A stretch of DNA of 64,000 nucleotides from Hyphomicrobiales bacterium. GTDB taxonomy: Bacteria > Pseudomonadota > Alphaproteobacteria > MED-G09. Of the stretch, positions 18,197 to 26,975 are shown piece by piece. The stretch is taken from NCBI GenBank assembly GCA_028339975.1, contig JAOLDG010000001.1, positions 136,740 through 200,739 of the forward strand, given 5' to 3'. The notes below the pieces were generated by a model that was not told where the DNA came from, ran no database searches, and saw only the letters and a program-made list of their open reading frames with translations. Each line of letters opens with the position of its first letter. Position 1 is the first letter of the stretch. The translations under genes were made by a program, and so were the position numbers.

Positions 18197-19486
18197 ATGG
18201 AAAACGTAGAAAAAGAAATATCTAGTTTAGGTCTTGGGATTAGAGCAAAGACGCTTATTAATTTAAGATGGATAGCTGTATTGGGACAAACAATAACATG
18301 CCTTGTTGTCGAATATTTTTTTGGATTTCAATTACCTTGGCTAGAGATACTTTTAACAGTACTTGCTTTGATTATTTCTAACATTGCGCTTTACCCTCGC
18401 TATTCCACAAACAATAGGTTAAGTGAAACTGCCACAACTGTTGTTATAGCAGCAGATATTCTTCAACTTGCGTTACTGATATTTTTTACGGGAGGTTTAT
18501 CAAATCCTTTTGTTGTATTATTTATAACTCCAATTGCAATTACTGTTACAAGCTTACCTATTCGATCAACCTCCATTCTAATCTTTCTTACTATTATTTT
18601 TATAACAATTCTGGGATCTTTTAATTACCCCCTTGAAAGTAATATGCTTGATCTCTCTGTTCCACCAATTTTTATTCTTGGTATGTGGGTTTCTCTTTTT
18701 GTGACTATTTTATTTTTAACTTTTTACGCAGGTGGCCTAACCGATGAATCTAGAAAAATATCTGCTGCCCTTAAAGTAGCAGAAAATTTACTGGTTAAAG
18801 AAAAGAATTTATCTTCTTTGGATGGTTTAGCAGCTGCAGCTGCCCATCACCTGGGCACACCTTTAGGGACTATTAGCCTTATTGCAAACGAACTAAAGAA
18901 CGATGAAAGCATTAATGAAAATGCAAAAAAAGATCTTATGATCTTGTCTGAGGAAGTTGATAAGTGTAAAAAAATTCTTGGTTCGCTTGGAGAGAAACCT
19001 TCTAGTGATGATGATTTAATAACAAAAATAGAACTTCAAGCACTTCTTGAGGAGTTATGTGAATTAATTAAGGTAAAGGAAATAAAATTTTCTATTAATT
19101 TTAACGATAATGACCCTGGAATGAAAGAAATTTTATTAAGAAGACGATCCGAATTACTTTTGGGTCTTTCGAACATAATTGAAAATGCAGCTGATTTTGC
19201 ATCAACTACTGTTGAGTTAAATGTCTCGAAAAGCGGAAAATTTATTAATTTAGAAATTAATGATGATGGAAAAGGATTTTCTAATTCTATTTTAAGTAGA
19301 ATAGGCGATCCATATGTTTCGTCTCGCTCTAAATCATCTAATAATGGTGATGGATTAGGTTTGGGATTTTTTATCTCAAAAACCTTACTAGAGCGACTGA
19401 ATATTTCAGTTCAGGCTTATAATAAGGTTCATCCAGAATATGGTGCTGTGGTATTAATTAAAATTCCATATGATGTGTACAGTTGA
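18197..19486 (+). CDS. regB: RegB/PrrB/ActS-type redox sensor histidine kinase
   Basis: This 429-residue inner-membrane kinase has six predicted membrane helices in the first 185 residues. Three RegB hallmarks are visible: the quinone-binding GGLSNPF at 99-105, a redox-box cysteine at Cys257 (DKCKKIL) and the H-box around His217 (AAAAAHHLGTPL). The residue after the catalytic His is His218, where RegB and nearly all HisKA kinases have Glu. The ATPase domain has an N box (NIIENAADFA) and GLGLGFFIS. RegB-RegA controls energy metabolism in response to the redox state of the quinone pool. The senC gene often found between regB and regA is absent. Confidence 0.92.
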   Translation: MENVEKEISSLGLGIRAKTLINLRWIAVLGQTITCLVVEYFFGFQLPWLEILLTVLALIISNIALYPRYSTNNRLSETATTVVIAADILQLALLIFFTGGLSNPFVVLFITPIAITVTSLPIRSTSILIFLTIIFITILGSFNYPLESNMLDLSVPPIFILGMWVSLFVTILFLTFYAGGLTDESRKISAALKVAENLLVKEKNLSSLDGLAAAAAHHLGTPLGTISLIANELKNDESINENAKKDLMILSEEVDKCKKILGSLGEKPSSDDDLITKIELQALLEELCELIKVKEIKFSINFNDNDPGMKEILLRRRSELLLGLSNIIENAADFASTTVELNVSKSGKFINLEINDDGKGFSNSILSRIGDPYVSSRSKSSNNGDGLGLGFFISKTLLERLNISVQAYNKVHPEYGAVVLIKIPYDVYS

Positions 19487-19516
19487 AATTTACAAAAAAA
19501 GGACTAACTAATAGAT

Positions 19517-20056
19517 ATGACAAAATTACCTGATGATAAAAATATTATTATTGTCGATGATGATCAAATATGGCTGAATCAATTATCGAGGGCCTTAACA
19601 AGGAGAGGCTATAATACTTTTGAAGCTAAATCCGTTGCAGATGCAAAAGTTATTTTAAAATCAGAACAGATTAGTTATGGAGTAATTGATTTGAGATTGG
19701 ATGATGGGGATGGGCTAGAAGTAATTCTAGAACTTCAAAAAATTAATCCAAAAGCAAGATCTATAATTCTTACTGGATTTGGTAATATTGCGAATGCTGT
19801 TTCAGCAATTAAAGTTGGAGCCATAGACTACCTATCAAAACCTGCTGGAATTGATGATATTTGTGCATCTCTTTTTGCCCAGCCTGATGAAAAGGCGGCG
19901 CCACCTGAGGAACCAATGAGCGCAAATCGTGTTAGGTGGGAGCATATTCAGCGGGTCTATGAACTGTGTGACAGGAATGTTTCAGAAACTGCTAGGCGAT
20001 TAAAGATGCATAGAAGGACTCTTCAAAGAATTTTATCTAAGCGAGCTCCCAGTTAA
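19517..20056 (+). CDS. regA: RegA/PrrA/ActR-type response regulator
   Basis: This 179-residue regulator has a receiver domain with VDDD at the start, phospho-acceptor Asp58 (VIDLRL) and the Lys of LSKPA. A short proline-rich hinge (AAPPEEP) leads to a Fis-type helix-turn-helix, NVSETARRLKMHRRTLQRIL, one of the best conserved sequences of the RegA family. It follows regB by 30 nt. Its stop codon overlaps the convergent stop of the CinA-domain gene by 4 nt, so no terminator lies between them. Confidence 0.95.
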   Translation: MTKLPDDKNIIIVDDDQIWLNQLSRALTRRGYNTFEAKSVADAKVILKSEQISYGVIDLRLDDGDGLEVILELQKINPKARSIILTGFGNIANAVSAIKVGAIDYLSKPAGIDDICASLFAQPDEKAAPPEEPMSANRVRWEHIQRVYELCDRNVSETARRLKMHRRTLQRILSKRAPS

Positions 20057-20541
20057 TTCTCAATAACCTCTATGAATTGATTAAGTGCCTCTTCAGAAAA
20101 TTTAAACATATTTTCTATCCGGTCATTAGAATTGGTGAATATATGATCTGTTTTTTCTTTTATTCCTGAAACAGCAAAACAAGAATATCCTGATGGATCA
20201 CCATAACCATTTCCAGAAGGACCAGCCGCTCCAGTTTCGCCTAAACACCAGTCTGTATCATACATAGAGCAGCCTTTTTGAGCAATCAACAAGGCAAAAG
20301 GTTCACTACTAGATCTTATATTTTTCTCTTTCAGTTCTCTTAACCTTAGGCCCGTGAGAGCACGAATTGATTGAGCTGTATAAATAACCTGTCCACCCAT
20401 ATAATATGAAGAAGCTCCCGGCTGTGATAAAAGAGCTGCTGATATCAAGCCACCTGAGGAAGATTCAACAACTGAAACAGTTTGTTTTTTACTTTTTAAA
20501 ATTTTTGATATTTGTTCTGCAATTTTATTTAATTTATCCAT
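20053..20541 (-). CDS. CinA C-terminal-domain protein (NMN amidohydrolase-like)
   Basis: This is a stand-alone CinA C-terminal domain of 162 residues, related to PncC, which deamidates nicotinamide mononucleotide in pyridine nucleotide salvage. Family segments ESSSGGLISAALLSQPGAS and GETGAAGPSGN are visible; the usual ESCTGG is ESSSGG here, so the Cys of that motif is Ser. I use the ATG at 20539-20541, which follows AAAGGAG; an open frame extends 34 codons further but lies inside the upstream gene. It overlaps that gene by 8 nt, which suggests translational coupling. Enzyme activity is likely but not certain. Confidence 0.8.
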   Translation of the reverse strand: MDKLNKIAEQISKILKSKKQTVSVVESSSGGLISAALLSQPGASSYYMGGQVIYTAQSIRALTGLRLRELKEKNIRSSSEPFALLIAQKGCSMYDTDWCLGETGAAGPSGNGYGDPSGYSCFAVSGIKEKTDHIFTNSNDRIENMFKFSEEALNQFIEVIEN

Positions 20542-21349
20542 TTTTTTCTCCTTTAGTAAAACGGCTTCCTTTCTTTGGAGGGTCCTCTGGTGGCCCAGCA
20601 AAGCATTGGGCAATGGACATCCATTTTTTTGCAATATCGCCATTTACTATTAAGTTAGTATCTTTAATATTTCTAACCTGAGTAACAACCTGGCAAAATT
20701 CAGAAGCCTTTCCTATTATAGAGTCTTTTTTATTATTTGAATTCCATTCCCAAGTTTTATTTGATGGAGATTCTAAGATTAATTTTGGTTGCTCATTAGG
20801 AACTTCCAACGATCTATTCATAAAAGTCCAACCGAAAGTATTTATACCAATAATCACAATATTTTTAATATGGTCTGAATCGTTTCTTATGACTCCAAGC
20901 TGATCATATATTTCTTGCCCATGTGACCAAGTTTCCATATGTCGTGCTGTAATACTTGATCTAACACTCATATCTGGGCCGGCCCACTTAACTCTTTTTT
21001 TTGGATCTGCATTTAAAAATTCTTCTGATATTTTCTCATAGTCCTTTTTCCATTCCATCAATAAATTCTGACCAGATATGTTATTTGAAAGTTCTTTCTC
21101 ATGTGACCTTGCTGAATGCCCACTTTTTATAGCGGTAAAAAAATCTTTCATAAATTTAGAGAATTTTTTTTCATTAGTTAAAGATAAAAATGCTGCATTA
21201 TTCCAAACATGAAGATGATATAAGACATCATTAATTGTCCATGATTTAAATTGAGTCTTTGAATTAAAAATATCGTCATTTTTACTTTTTAGTAAATCGT
21301 AAAGTAATGAGCTCTCATTCTTAAAATCTATACTTTGTTCTAATGCCAT
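20534..21349 (-). CDS. TIGR03084-like (DinB/mycothiol-isomerase fold) protein
   Basis: This protein of about 271 residues resembles the TIGR03084 family, with an N-terminal DinB or maleylpyruvate-isomerase-like helical domain. NDVLYHLHVWNNAA supplies one putative metal-binding His, and RHMETWSHGQEIYD supplies two more. The C-terminal part (IVNGDIAKKWMSIAQCFAGPP) resembles a sterol-carrier-like segment. The function is not known. I place the start at the ATG at 21347-21349; a longer frame exists but begins with TTG and adds residues unlike the family. It overlaps the next gene, the CinA-domain gene, by 8 nt. Confidence 0.7.
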   Translation of the reverse strand: MALEQSIDFKNESSLLYDLLKSKNDDIFNSKTQFKSWTINDVLYHLHVWNNAAFLSLTNEKKFSKFMKDFFTAIKSGHSARSHEKELSNNISGQNLLMEWKKDYEKISEEFLNADPKKRVKWAGPDMSVRSSITARHMETWSHGQEIYDQLGVIRNDSDHIKNIVIIGINTFGWTFMNRSLEVPNEQPKLILESPSNKTWEWNSNNKKDSIIGKASEFCQVVTQVRNIKDTNLIVNGDIAKKWMSIAQCFAGPPEDPPKKGSRFTKGEKNG

Positions 21350-21485
21350 GATTATTAATTGATAAAGTAATAATAAATTAGGGGTACCCAAATAAGTGAG
21401 GTTGTAATTAAGCCCTTTATGGCTTGGTAGATAATCCAAAGCCAAAAATAGCGCTTACAAAAGTCTTTAATTTTTTTGAACATAA

Positions 21486-22484
21486 TTATAACCAATTCGG
21501 TATAGGTAAATTATTTTCCTCCAAAAAACCAGCGTTAAACATTTTGTTTTGATAGCGGTTTGCTAGATCACACAAGATGGTAACAATTACCTTACCTCTA
21601 CCTAATGTTTTTGCTAATTCTTTTGCACCCGCAATATTTATACCAGAAGATAGTCCTAAAAAAAGTCCCTCTTCTTGAATTAAATTATAAAGCACTGTTA
21701 GGGCTTCAGAATCTGTTACTCTTATCGGAACATCTACAGACATTCCCTTGATATTCTCAGTAACTCTTCCCTGCCCAATACCCTCAGTAATTGAACTGCC
21801 CTCTGATTTTAGTTCACCGGTTTTAAAGAAACTATACATATTTGCACCCATTGGGTCAGCAAGACCAATTGATATATTTTTATTCTTTAATTTTAAGTAA
21901 GAACCTACACCAGATAAAGTTCCTCCAGTTCCAATCGCGCAAATAAAGCCATCAATATTTCCTTCGGTTTGTTTCCATATTTCTGGACCTGTCATTTCTA
22001 TATGCGCTCTACGATTAGAGGTGTTATCAAATTGGTTTGCCCAAAAAGCTCCATTTTTCAATTGCTTATTTAAATCTTTAGCAAGGCGGCCAGAGTATTT
22101 GATATAATTATTGGGATCCTTGTATGGGACTGCCGGCACTTCAACTAAGTCGGCACCAGAAAACTTAATTGCATCCTTTTTTTCTTGTGATTGAGTTTCT
22201 GGGATAACGATTGTAGTTTTATATCCGAGAGAATTTCCAACAAGCGATAATCCTATTCCAGTATTACCTGCGGTTCCTTCAACAATCATTCCCCCTTTAT
22301 TTATCAATTTTTTTCTTTCGGCATCTTTTATAATATAAAGTGCTGCCCTATCTTTTATTGATTGCCCTGGATTGAGGAATTCTGCTTTCCCATAAATTTT
22401 ACATCCTGTTTCTTCGGAGGCACTTTTTAAATAAATTAATGGAGTATTTCCAATCATTTCTATTATATTATTATAATTTTTCAT
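21486..22484 (-). CDS. cysK: Cysteine synthase A (O-acetylserine sulfhydrylase)
   Basis: This PLP enzyme makes cysteine from O-acetylserine and sulfide. The 332-residue protein carries the PLP lysine Lys44 in QSIKDRAA, the substrate loop GTAGNTGIGL (more often TSGNTG), the phosphate-binding GTGGTLSG and a C-terminal LGLSSGINIAGA. The GTAGNT variant and the length of about 330 residues are typical of the alphaproteobacterial CysK branch. A cystathionine beta-synthase-like activity is a lesser alternative. It is divergent from the third TonB receptor with a 114-bp gap. Confidence 0.9.
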   Translation of the reverse strand: MKNYNNIIEMIGNTPLIYLKSASEETGCKIYGKAEFLNPGQSIKDRAALYIIKDAERKKLINKGGMIVEGTAGNTGIGLSLVGNSLGYKTTIVIPETQSQEKKDAIKFSGADLVEVPAVPYKDPNNYIKYSGRLAKDLNKQLKNGAFWANQFDNTSNRRAHIEMTGPEIWKQTEGNIDGFICAIGTGGTLSGVGSYLKLKNKNISIGLADPMGANMYSFFKTGELKSEGSSITEGIGQGRVTENIKGMSVDVPIRVTDSEALTVLYNLIQEEGLFLGLSSGINIAGAKELAKTLGRGKVIVTILCDLANRYQNKMFNAGFLEENNLPIPNWL

Positions 22485-22598
22485 GTATTTAAGCCTTTAT
22501 GTCACATATGAAAGGGTATATGAAACGATGTATGTAATTGATAATCTTAATTCATCATTAATTAATTAAATAGTTAACACAATAAAACATATAAAAAA

Positions 22599-25500
22599 AT
22601 GATAAGTATTTTGCCATTTAAGATAATATCTAGAATATATAAATTAGTTTTTATAGCCTCACTTTTAGTTGCTCCAAATATTTCTTATTCTCAAAAATCA
22701 ACTGAAGTTGAAGATATACTGGTTGTAGGCAGTAGAATTAGTAATGCAAAATTAACAAAAATTTTACCTGTAACAATTATTACATCAAAAGAAATTGAAT
22801 TGCTTGGCATAGACTCAGGCGATGATTTGATTGGAAGTCTGGTTGAGCAAGGAACAAATAAATTTAATGATGCTGGTAATGCCATTGCTGGTGTAAATAG
22901 TGCCAGGGGCGATATGGGAGCCTTTAATCTTAGGAATTTAGGAACAGGAAATACTCTGGTTTTGCTTAATGGGCGAAGATTAATAAATTCCCCTAGTTTT
23001 CAATCAGAGTCTGTTGGAGGTAGTTTTGTACCAGTTAATTCTGTAAATTCAAATATTTTACCTGTAAATGGAATTGAAAGAATAGAGGTTTTAAGAGATG
23101 GATCATCGGCTATATATGGAGCAGATGCTGTTGCTGGTGTAATTAATGTAATCACAAAAGATAAAATAGATGGTTTAAGTTTAAAAATAAAAGCAATTGA
23201 ATTTGAGAACTTTAATAGATCAGATTCTCAAATCGACCTTGCTTATGGATCAAATTTCAATTCCGGAAATACATCAATATCTTTTCTATATAATCATTAT
23301 GAACGTGATCCAATTCAGGCAAAGGAAGATGAACGCATGGGAATCTCTGATTGGAGACACTTTCCAGAAATCTCTCAAACTAAATGGGATACAACCCGAT
23401 TCAGACGAAGCTCTATTAATTCACCATATGGTCAGTTCGATTTTGTCGACAGTGTTAGGGATTTTAACTTTTATAATACGAATGGTTTAACTGATAAATC
23501 TGGTGAATTTGAAATTTTTCCCAATACTGACACTAAATGTCTTGAGGACTTAAATAATTCTGCATGTATAGCTTCTGATACATTAACAAAAAGATATAAC
23601 CTTAATGCAGAGAGATGGGTTGTTTCAGACCTTACTAGAGATAATATTCAAACTAAATTGGTGCATAACTTTAGAAATGGAATTGATGCATTTGCTGAGT
23701 TTTCATACTATTACTCAGAAACTAATCAGAATAATAGCCCTTCAGCAGCATTCTCTTCCTCGAAATTAATTGTTCCTGCATCAAACTACTGGAATCCCTT
23801 TGGGTCTAAGCTGCTTTCAGACGGAAGCATAAATCCTAATAGGCTCAGTGAGGATATTATAATTGGAATACCGAGCGGCGGATTATCTATAATAATGGAT
23901 AATTATCGATTTGTTGATATTGGCCCAAGACAAGTTAATGTTGAGAAGCATACTTATAGATTTTTACAGGGCTTAAGGGGCTCTTGGAAAAGTTGGGATT
24001 GGGAGACTGCTATATTTTTTTCTAAGGCCAAATCTAAAGATATAACAAGTAATAGATTATCAAATTCTCTTGTAGAGCAGTCATTAGCATTATCGACACC
24101 TGAAGCCTACAATCCTTTCAATGGAGGAGGTAACTATGAAGATTACCTATTGTATAGCCAGGACCAGACTCCAAGTATCGATGGATCAATTAAAGATGCA
24201 ATTATTGATGTCTATAGGAAAGGTGAAAGGGAATTAAAGGGCTGGGATTTTAGAATAACAAATCTTGATTTTCTTGAAATAAGGTCAGGCTATATTTCTT
24301 TAGTAGCCGGCGCAGAATATCGCGAGGATTCATTTAGGGATGACCGCGATCCAAGATTGGATGGAACAGTTTTATATAAAGATAAAGATGGTGATACATA
24401 TCCATTTGTAAGCGATGTTATGAATTCAAGTCCCACTCCTGATAGTGCGGGTAAAAGAGATGTTGTTTCTTCATTTTTTGAATTAGGTATTCCTTTGGTG
24501 TCTGATGAAATGAATATTCCTTTTGTTAAAAGTATAAATATACAATTAGCAGGAAGATATGAAGATTTTTCAGATATAGGGAGTAAGTCTGTTCCAAAAA
24601 TAGCTATTGGTTGGCAGCTTGATGATCAGTTAATGTTTAGAGGTTCTTGGTCAAAAGGTTTCAGAGCTCCAAATCTTATACAAATAAATGAATCAATCGT
24701 ATCACGTCAAATTTATGGAGTGGATGCACTTTTATGTCTTCAACAAATAAATACTAATGGTAAAATAGATTATTGTGATTATTCACTTCAAAGAGTTGCA
24801 AGTGGTAGTAAAGAATTAAGACCAGAAGAATCAACAAATATTTCACTAGGCATAGTTTATGAGCCTAAGAGTATTAAGAATTTAATTTTTACTTTAGATT
24901 GGTGGGAAATTGAAAAGCAAGACACTATAGGCCTTTTTGGTGAGGATAATATTATGCTCACAGATTTAATTCTTAGAATGGAAACTAATGATCTTAATAA
25001 TTGTTCGCTAGTTAAGTCTAGCCCATTAGTTTATAGAGAAAGCCCAGATGAGAGCGAAATTGAGAATTATCTTAATGCAGGTATTTGCCCTGCCGGACGT
25101 GTTACAAGGGTTGTTGAAAGTTATCAAAATTTAGATACAAGAATTCAAAGTGGTTTTGATTTTTCTTTATATTACTCTGCGATTAATTCTCTTGGGAATT
25201 TTAATTTTTCTTTAAATATTGCTAAATTAGAAAAATTTAAACAAAAAGCTGGTAACGATTTTATTAGACTTATTGAAGCACAAGAAAACGGAATTATTCC
25301 TAAGGAACTTGCTATAAGTGGTTTTTCAGATCTTTTGGAAAAGGATGGGTCGCCTAAAATTCAGGCAAACTTAAAGCTAATTTGGAATAAAGGTTCTTGG
25401 GGGCTAGGTCTCTTTGGACAACACATTGGTGAATTTTATGAAACTAGAAATAAACTTTCAGACGGAAGTTTATGGAATGTTAAGGCCTACAATACAATAA

Positions 25501-25676
25501 GTGGCTACATTGATTACCGCCCAAATTTAAATTCTAATAATTCACGAATACGTTTAGGAATTAAAAATATAACTGACGAAAGAGCTCCTTTAGCTTCTGA
25601 TATTTTTGGTTATTACTTTGATAAGCATGATAATTTAGGAAGACATTATTACCTTGATCTGAGTTATAAATTTTAA
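22599..25676 (+). CDS. TonB-dependent outer-membrane receptor 3 (paired with a peptidase)
   Basis: This 1025-residue receptor has a signal peptide ending near residue 31 (ISYSQK) and a TonB box VEDILVVGSRI. The plug contains FNLRNLGTGNTLVLLNGRR and IERIEVLRDGSSAIYGADAVAGVIN, and the barrel ends YYLDLSYKF. The plug type with LNGRR and GSSAIYG differs from receptors 1 and 2 and is common in large receptors for oligomeric nutrients such as peptides or glycans. The M14 carboxypeptidase gene starts 3 nt after the stop, so the two form one transcription unit and peptide import is a reasonable guess. Confidence 0.92.
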   Translation: MISILPFKIISRIYKLVFIASLLVAPNISYSQKSTEVEDILVVGSRISNAKLTKILPVTIITSKEIELLGIDSGDDLIGSLVEQGTNKFNDAGNAIAGVNSARGDMGAFNLRNLGTGNTLVLLNGRRLINSPSFQSESVGGSFVPVNSVNSNILPVNGIERIEVLRDGSSAIYGADAVAGVINVITKDKIDGLSLKIKAIEFENFNRSDSQIDLAYGSNFNSGNTSISFLYNHYERDPIQAKEDERMGISDWRHFPEISQTKWDTTRFRRSSINSPYGQFDFVDSVRDFNFYNTNGLTDKSGEFEIFPNTDTKCLEDLNNSACIASDTLTKRYNLNAERWVVSDLTRDNIQTKLVHNFRNGIDAFAEFSYYYSETNQNNSPSAAFSSSKLIVPASNYWNPFGSKLLSDGSINPNRLSEDIIIGIPSGGLSIIMDNYRFVDIGPRQVNVEKHTYRFLQGLRGSWKSWDWETAIFFSKAKSKDITSNRLSNSLVEQSLALSTPEAYNPFNGGGNYEDYLLYSQDQTPSIDGSIKDAIIDVYRKGERELKGWDFRITNLDFLEIRSGYISLVAGAEYREDSFRDDRDPRLDGTVLYKDKDGDTYPFVSDVMNSSPTPDSAGKRDVVSSFFELGIPLVSDEMNIPFVKSINIQLAGRYEDFSDIGSKSVPKIAIGWQLDDQLMFRGSWSKGFRAPNLIQINESIVSRQIYGVDALLCLQQINTNGKIDYCDYSLQRVASGSKELRPEESTNISLGIVYEPKSIKNLIFTLDWWEIEKQDTIGLFGEDNIMLTDLILRMETNDLNNCSLVKSSPLVYRESPDESEIENYLNAGICPAGRVTRVVESYQNLDTRIQSGFDFSLYYSAINSLGNFNFSLNIAKLEKFKQKAGNDFIRLIEAQENGIIPKELAISGFSDLLEKDGSPKIQANLKLIWNKGSWGLGLFGQHIGEFYETRNKLSDGSLWNVKAYNTISGYIDYRPNLNSNNSRIRLGIKNITDERAPLASDIFGYYFDKHDNLGRHYYLDLSYKF

Positions 25677-25679
25677 TTG

Positions 25680-26840
25680 ATGAAAAGAATCCTTTTTTTT
25701 ATAATATTTTTTTTATCAAACTCTCTACATGCTGAAAATCTAGTCCCTAAAAAACAATGTTTGACTAGTATTGTTCTGGTTGATTTTGATTTCCCTGGTG
25801 CGGGTAATCTTTCGTGTGAAATTATTAACTCTCAACATATAAAACTTTTTATTAATTCAGAAACAGATAACTCAATCAACCCAAGCCCTTGGTTCGCCAT
25901 TAGAAAGTCAAAGCATTCTGAAAATATAAAAATTGAGTTAGATTATGGAAATTATAATTATAGATATAATCCTAAAATCAGTAGTGATAATAAGGTCTGG
26001 GATAATCTTAATATGTTAAATATTTTAAAAAAGAATAACGATAAAATTTTAGTAATTGATTTTTTACCATCAAATAAAAAACAATATATTGCATCTCAAG
26101 AGATTATTACTCAATCTTGGTACTATAATTGGTTTAATGAGCTTAAAGAAACAGGAAAAGTAAGAAGCGAAACTATTGGATTTTCAGTTTTAAAAAAACC
26201 AATTACTATGTTTTTTATAGAAACAGATATAAAAAATCCTTATATAATTATTTTAGGAAGGCAGCATCCACCAGAGGTTACAGGCGCTTTTGCTCTTAAA
26301 GGTTTTATCGACCAGTTAGTTTCACCAAGCCAGCTTTCACAGAATTTCCTTAATCAATATAATATTATATTTGTTCCCTTGATGAACCCTGACGGAGTTG
26401 ATAATGGTCATTGGAGGTATAATGTTAATAAAATTGATTTAAACCGTGATTGGGGAACTTTTTCTCAGCCTGAAACAATAGCTGTAAATGAAAAATTAAT
26501 CCGATTAACTGCTAATAGTAAATTAGCCCTTTTTATTGATTTTCACTCTACTTATAAGAATATTTTTTATATATCAGAGAATTCATCAAATAACTTATCA
26601 AAATTTTCTTTAGAAAATTGGATAAATAATTCTAGATCTGGCTTATTGGGGATTGACTATAATTTTCAGCTTATTAATTCTTCAAACAAAGATAATGGTG
26701 TCTCAAAAAATTACATCTATAATAAATATAATATTCCTTCAATGACTTATGAAGTTTCTGACATCGAAGATAGAAAAAAAATTAAACAATCATCATCAAT
26801 ATTAGCAACTGAATTAATGAAATTTTTAGTGATTAATTAG
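25680..26840 (+). CDS. Secreted M14 metallocarboxypeptidase, cytosolic-carboxypeptidase (AGBL)-like
   Basis: This 386-residue protein has a clear signal peptide (about residues 1-18, ending SLHA). An N-terminal beta-rich domain follows, with FDFPGAGNL and PSPWFAIR, resembling the domain that precedes the catalytic part in cytosolic carboxypeptidases. The M14 zinc ligands are His196 and Glu199 (RQHPPE) and His289 (IDFHST), with catalytic Glu358 (TYEVSD). The MNPDGV and LNRDW segments are typical of the AGBL-like branch. It should trim C-terminal residues from peptides in the periplasm or outside. I prefer the ATG at 25680 over a TTG one codon earlier. Confidence 0.85.
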   Translation: MKRILFFIIFFLSNSLHAENLVPKKQCLTSIVLVDFDFPGAGNLSCEIINSQHIKLFINSETDNSINPSPWFAIRKSKHSENIKIELDYGNYNYRYNPKISSDNKVWDNLNMLNILKKNNDKILVIDFLPSNKKQYIASQEIITQSWYYNWFNELKETGKVRSETIGFSVLKKPITMFFIETDIKNPYIIILGRQHPPEVTGAFALKGFIDQLVSPSQLSQNFLNQYNIIFVPLMNPDGVDNGHWRYNVNKIDLNRDWGTFSQPETIAVNEKLIRLTANSKLALFIDFHSTYKNIFYISENSSNNLSKFSLENWINNSRSGLLGIDYNFQLINSSNKDNGVSKNYIYNKYNIPSMTYEVSDIEDRKKIKQSSSILATELMKFLVIN

Positions 26841-26866
26841 ATTGAAATTTTTTACTAAATAATTAG

Positions 26867-26956
26867 TGGCGGAGAGGAAGGGATTCGAACCCCCGAGACG
26901 GTTACCCGCCTACACGCTTTCCAAGCGTGCGCCTTCGACCACTCGGCCACCTCTCC
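26867..26956 (-). tRNA. tRNA-Ser (anticodon GGA)
   Basis: This 90-nt class II tRNA has acceptor arms GGAGAGG and CCTCTCC, discriminator G and an encoded CCA (26867-26869). The anticodon stem CACGC/GCGTG encloses TTGGAAA with anticodon GGA at 26920-26922. A long variable arm and the T-arm GGGGGTTCGAATCCC are present. It reads the UCC and UCU serine codons. It sits between the M14 peptidase and lepA genes. Confidence 0.97.
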
Positions 26957-26975
26957 TTATTAAAATATACTACAA

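Noticed and set aside
21350-21445. N-terminal extension of the TIGR03084-like gene
   Set aside because: It begins with TTG, has no ribosome binding site and adds 32 residues unlike the family.
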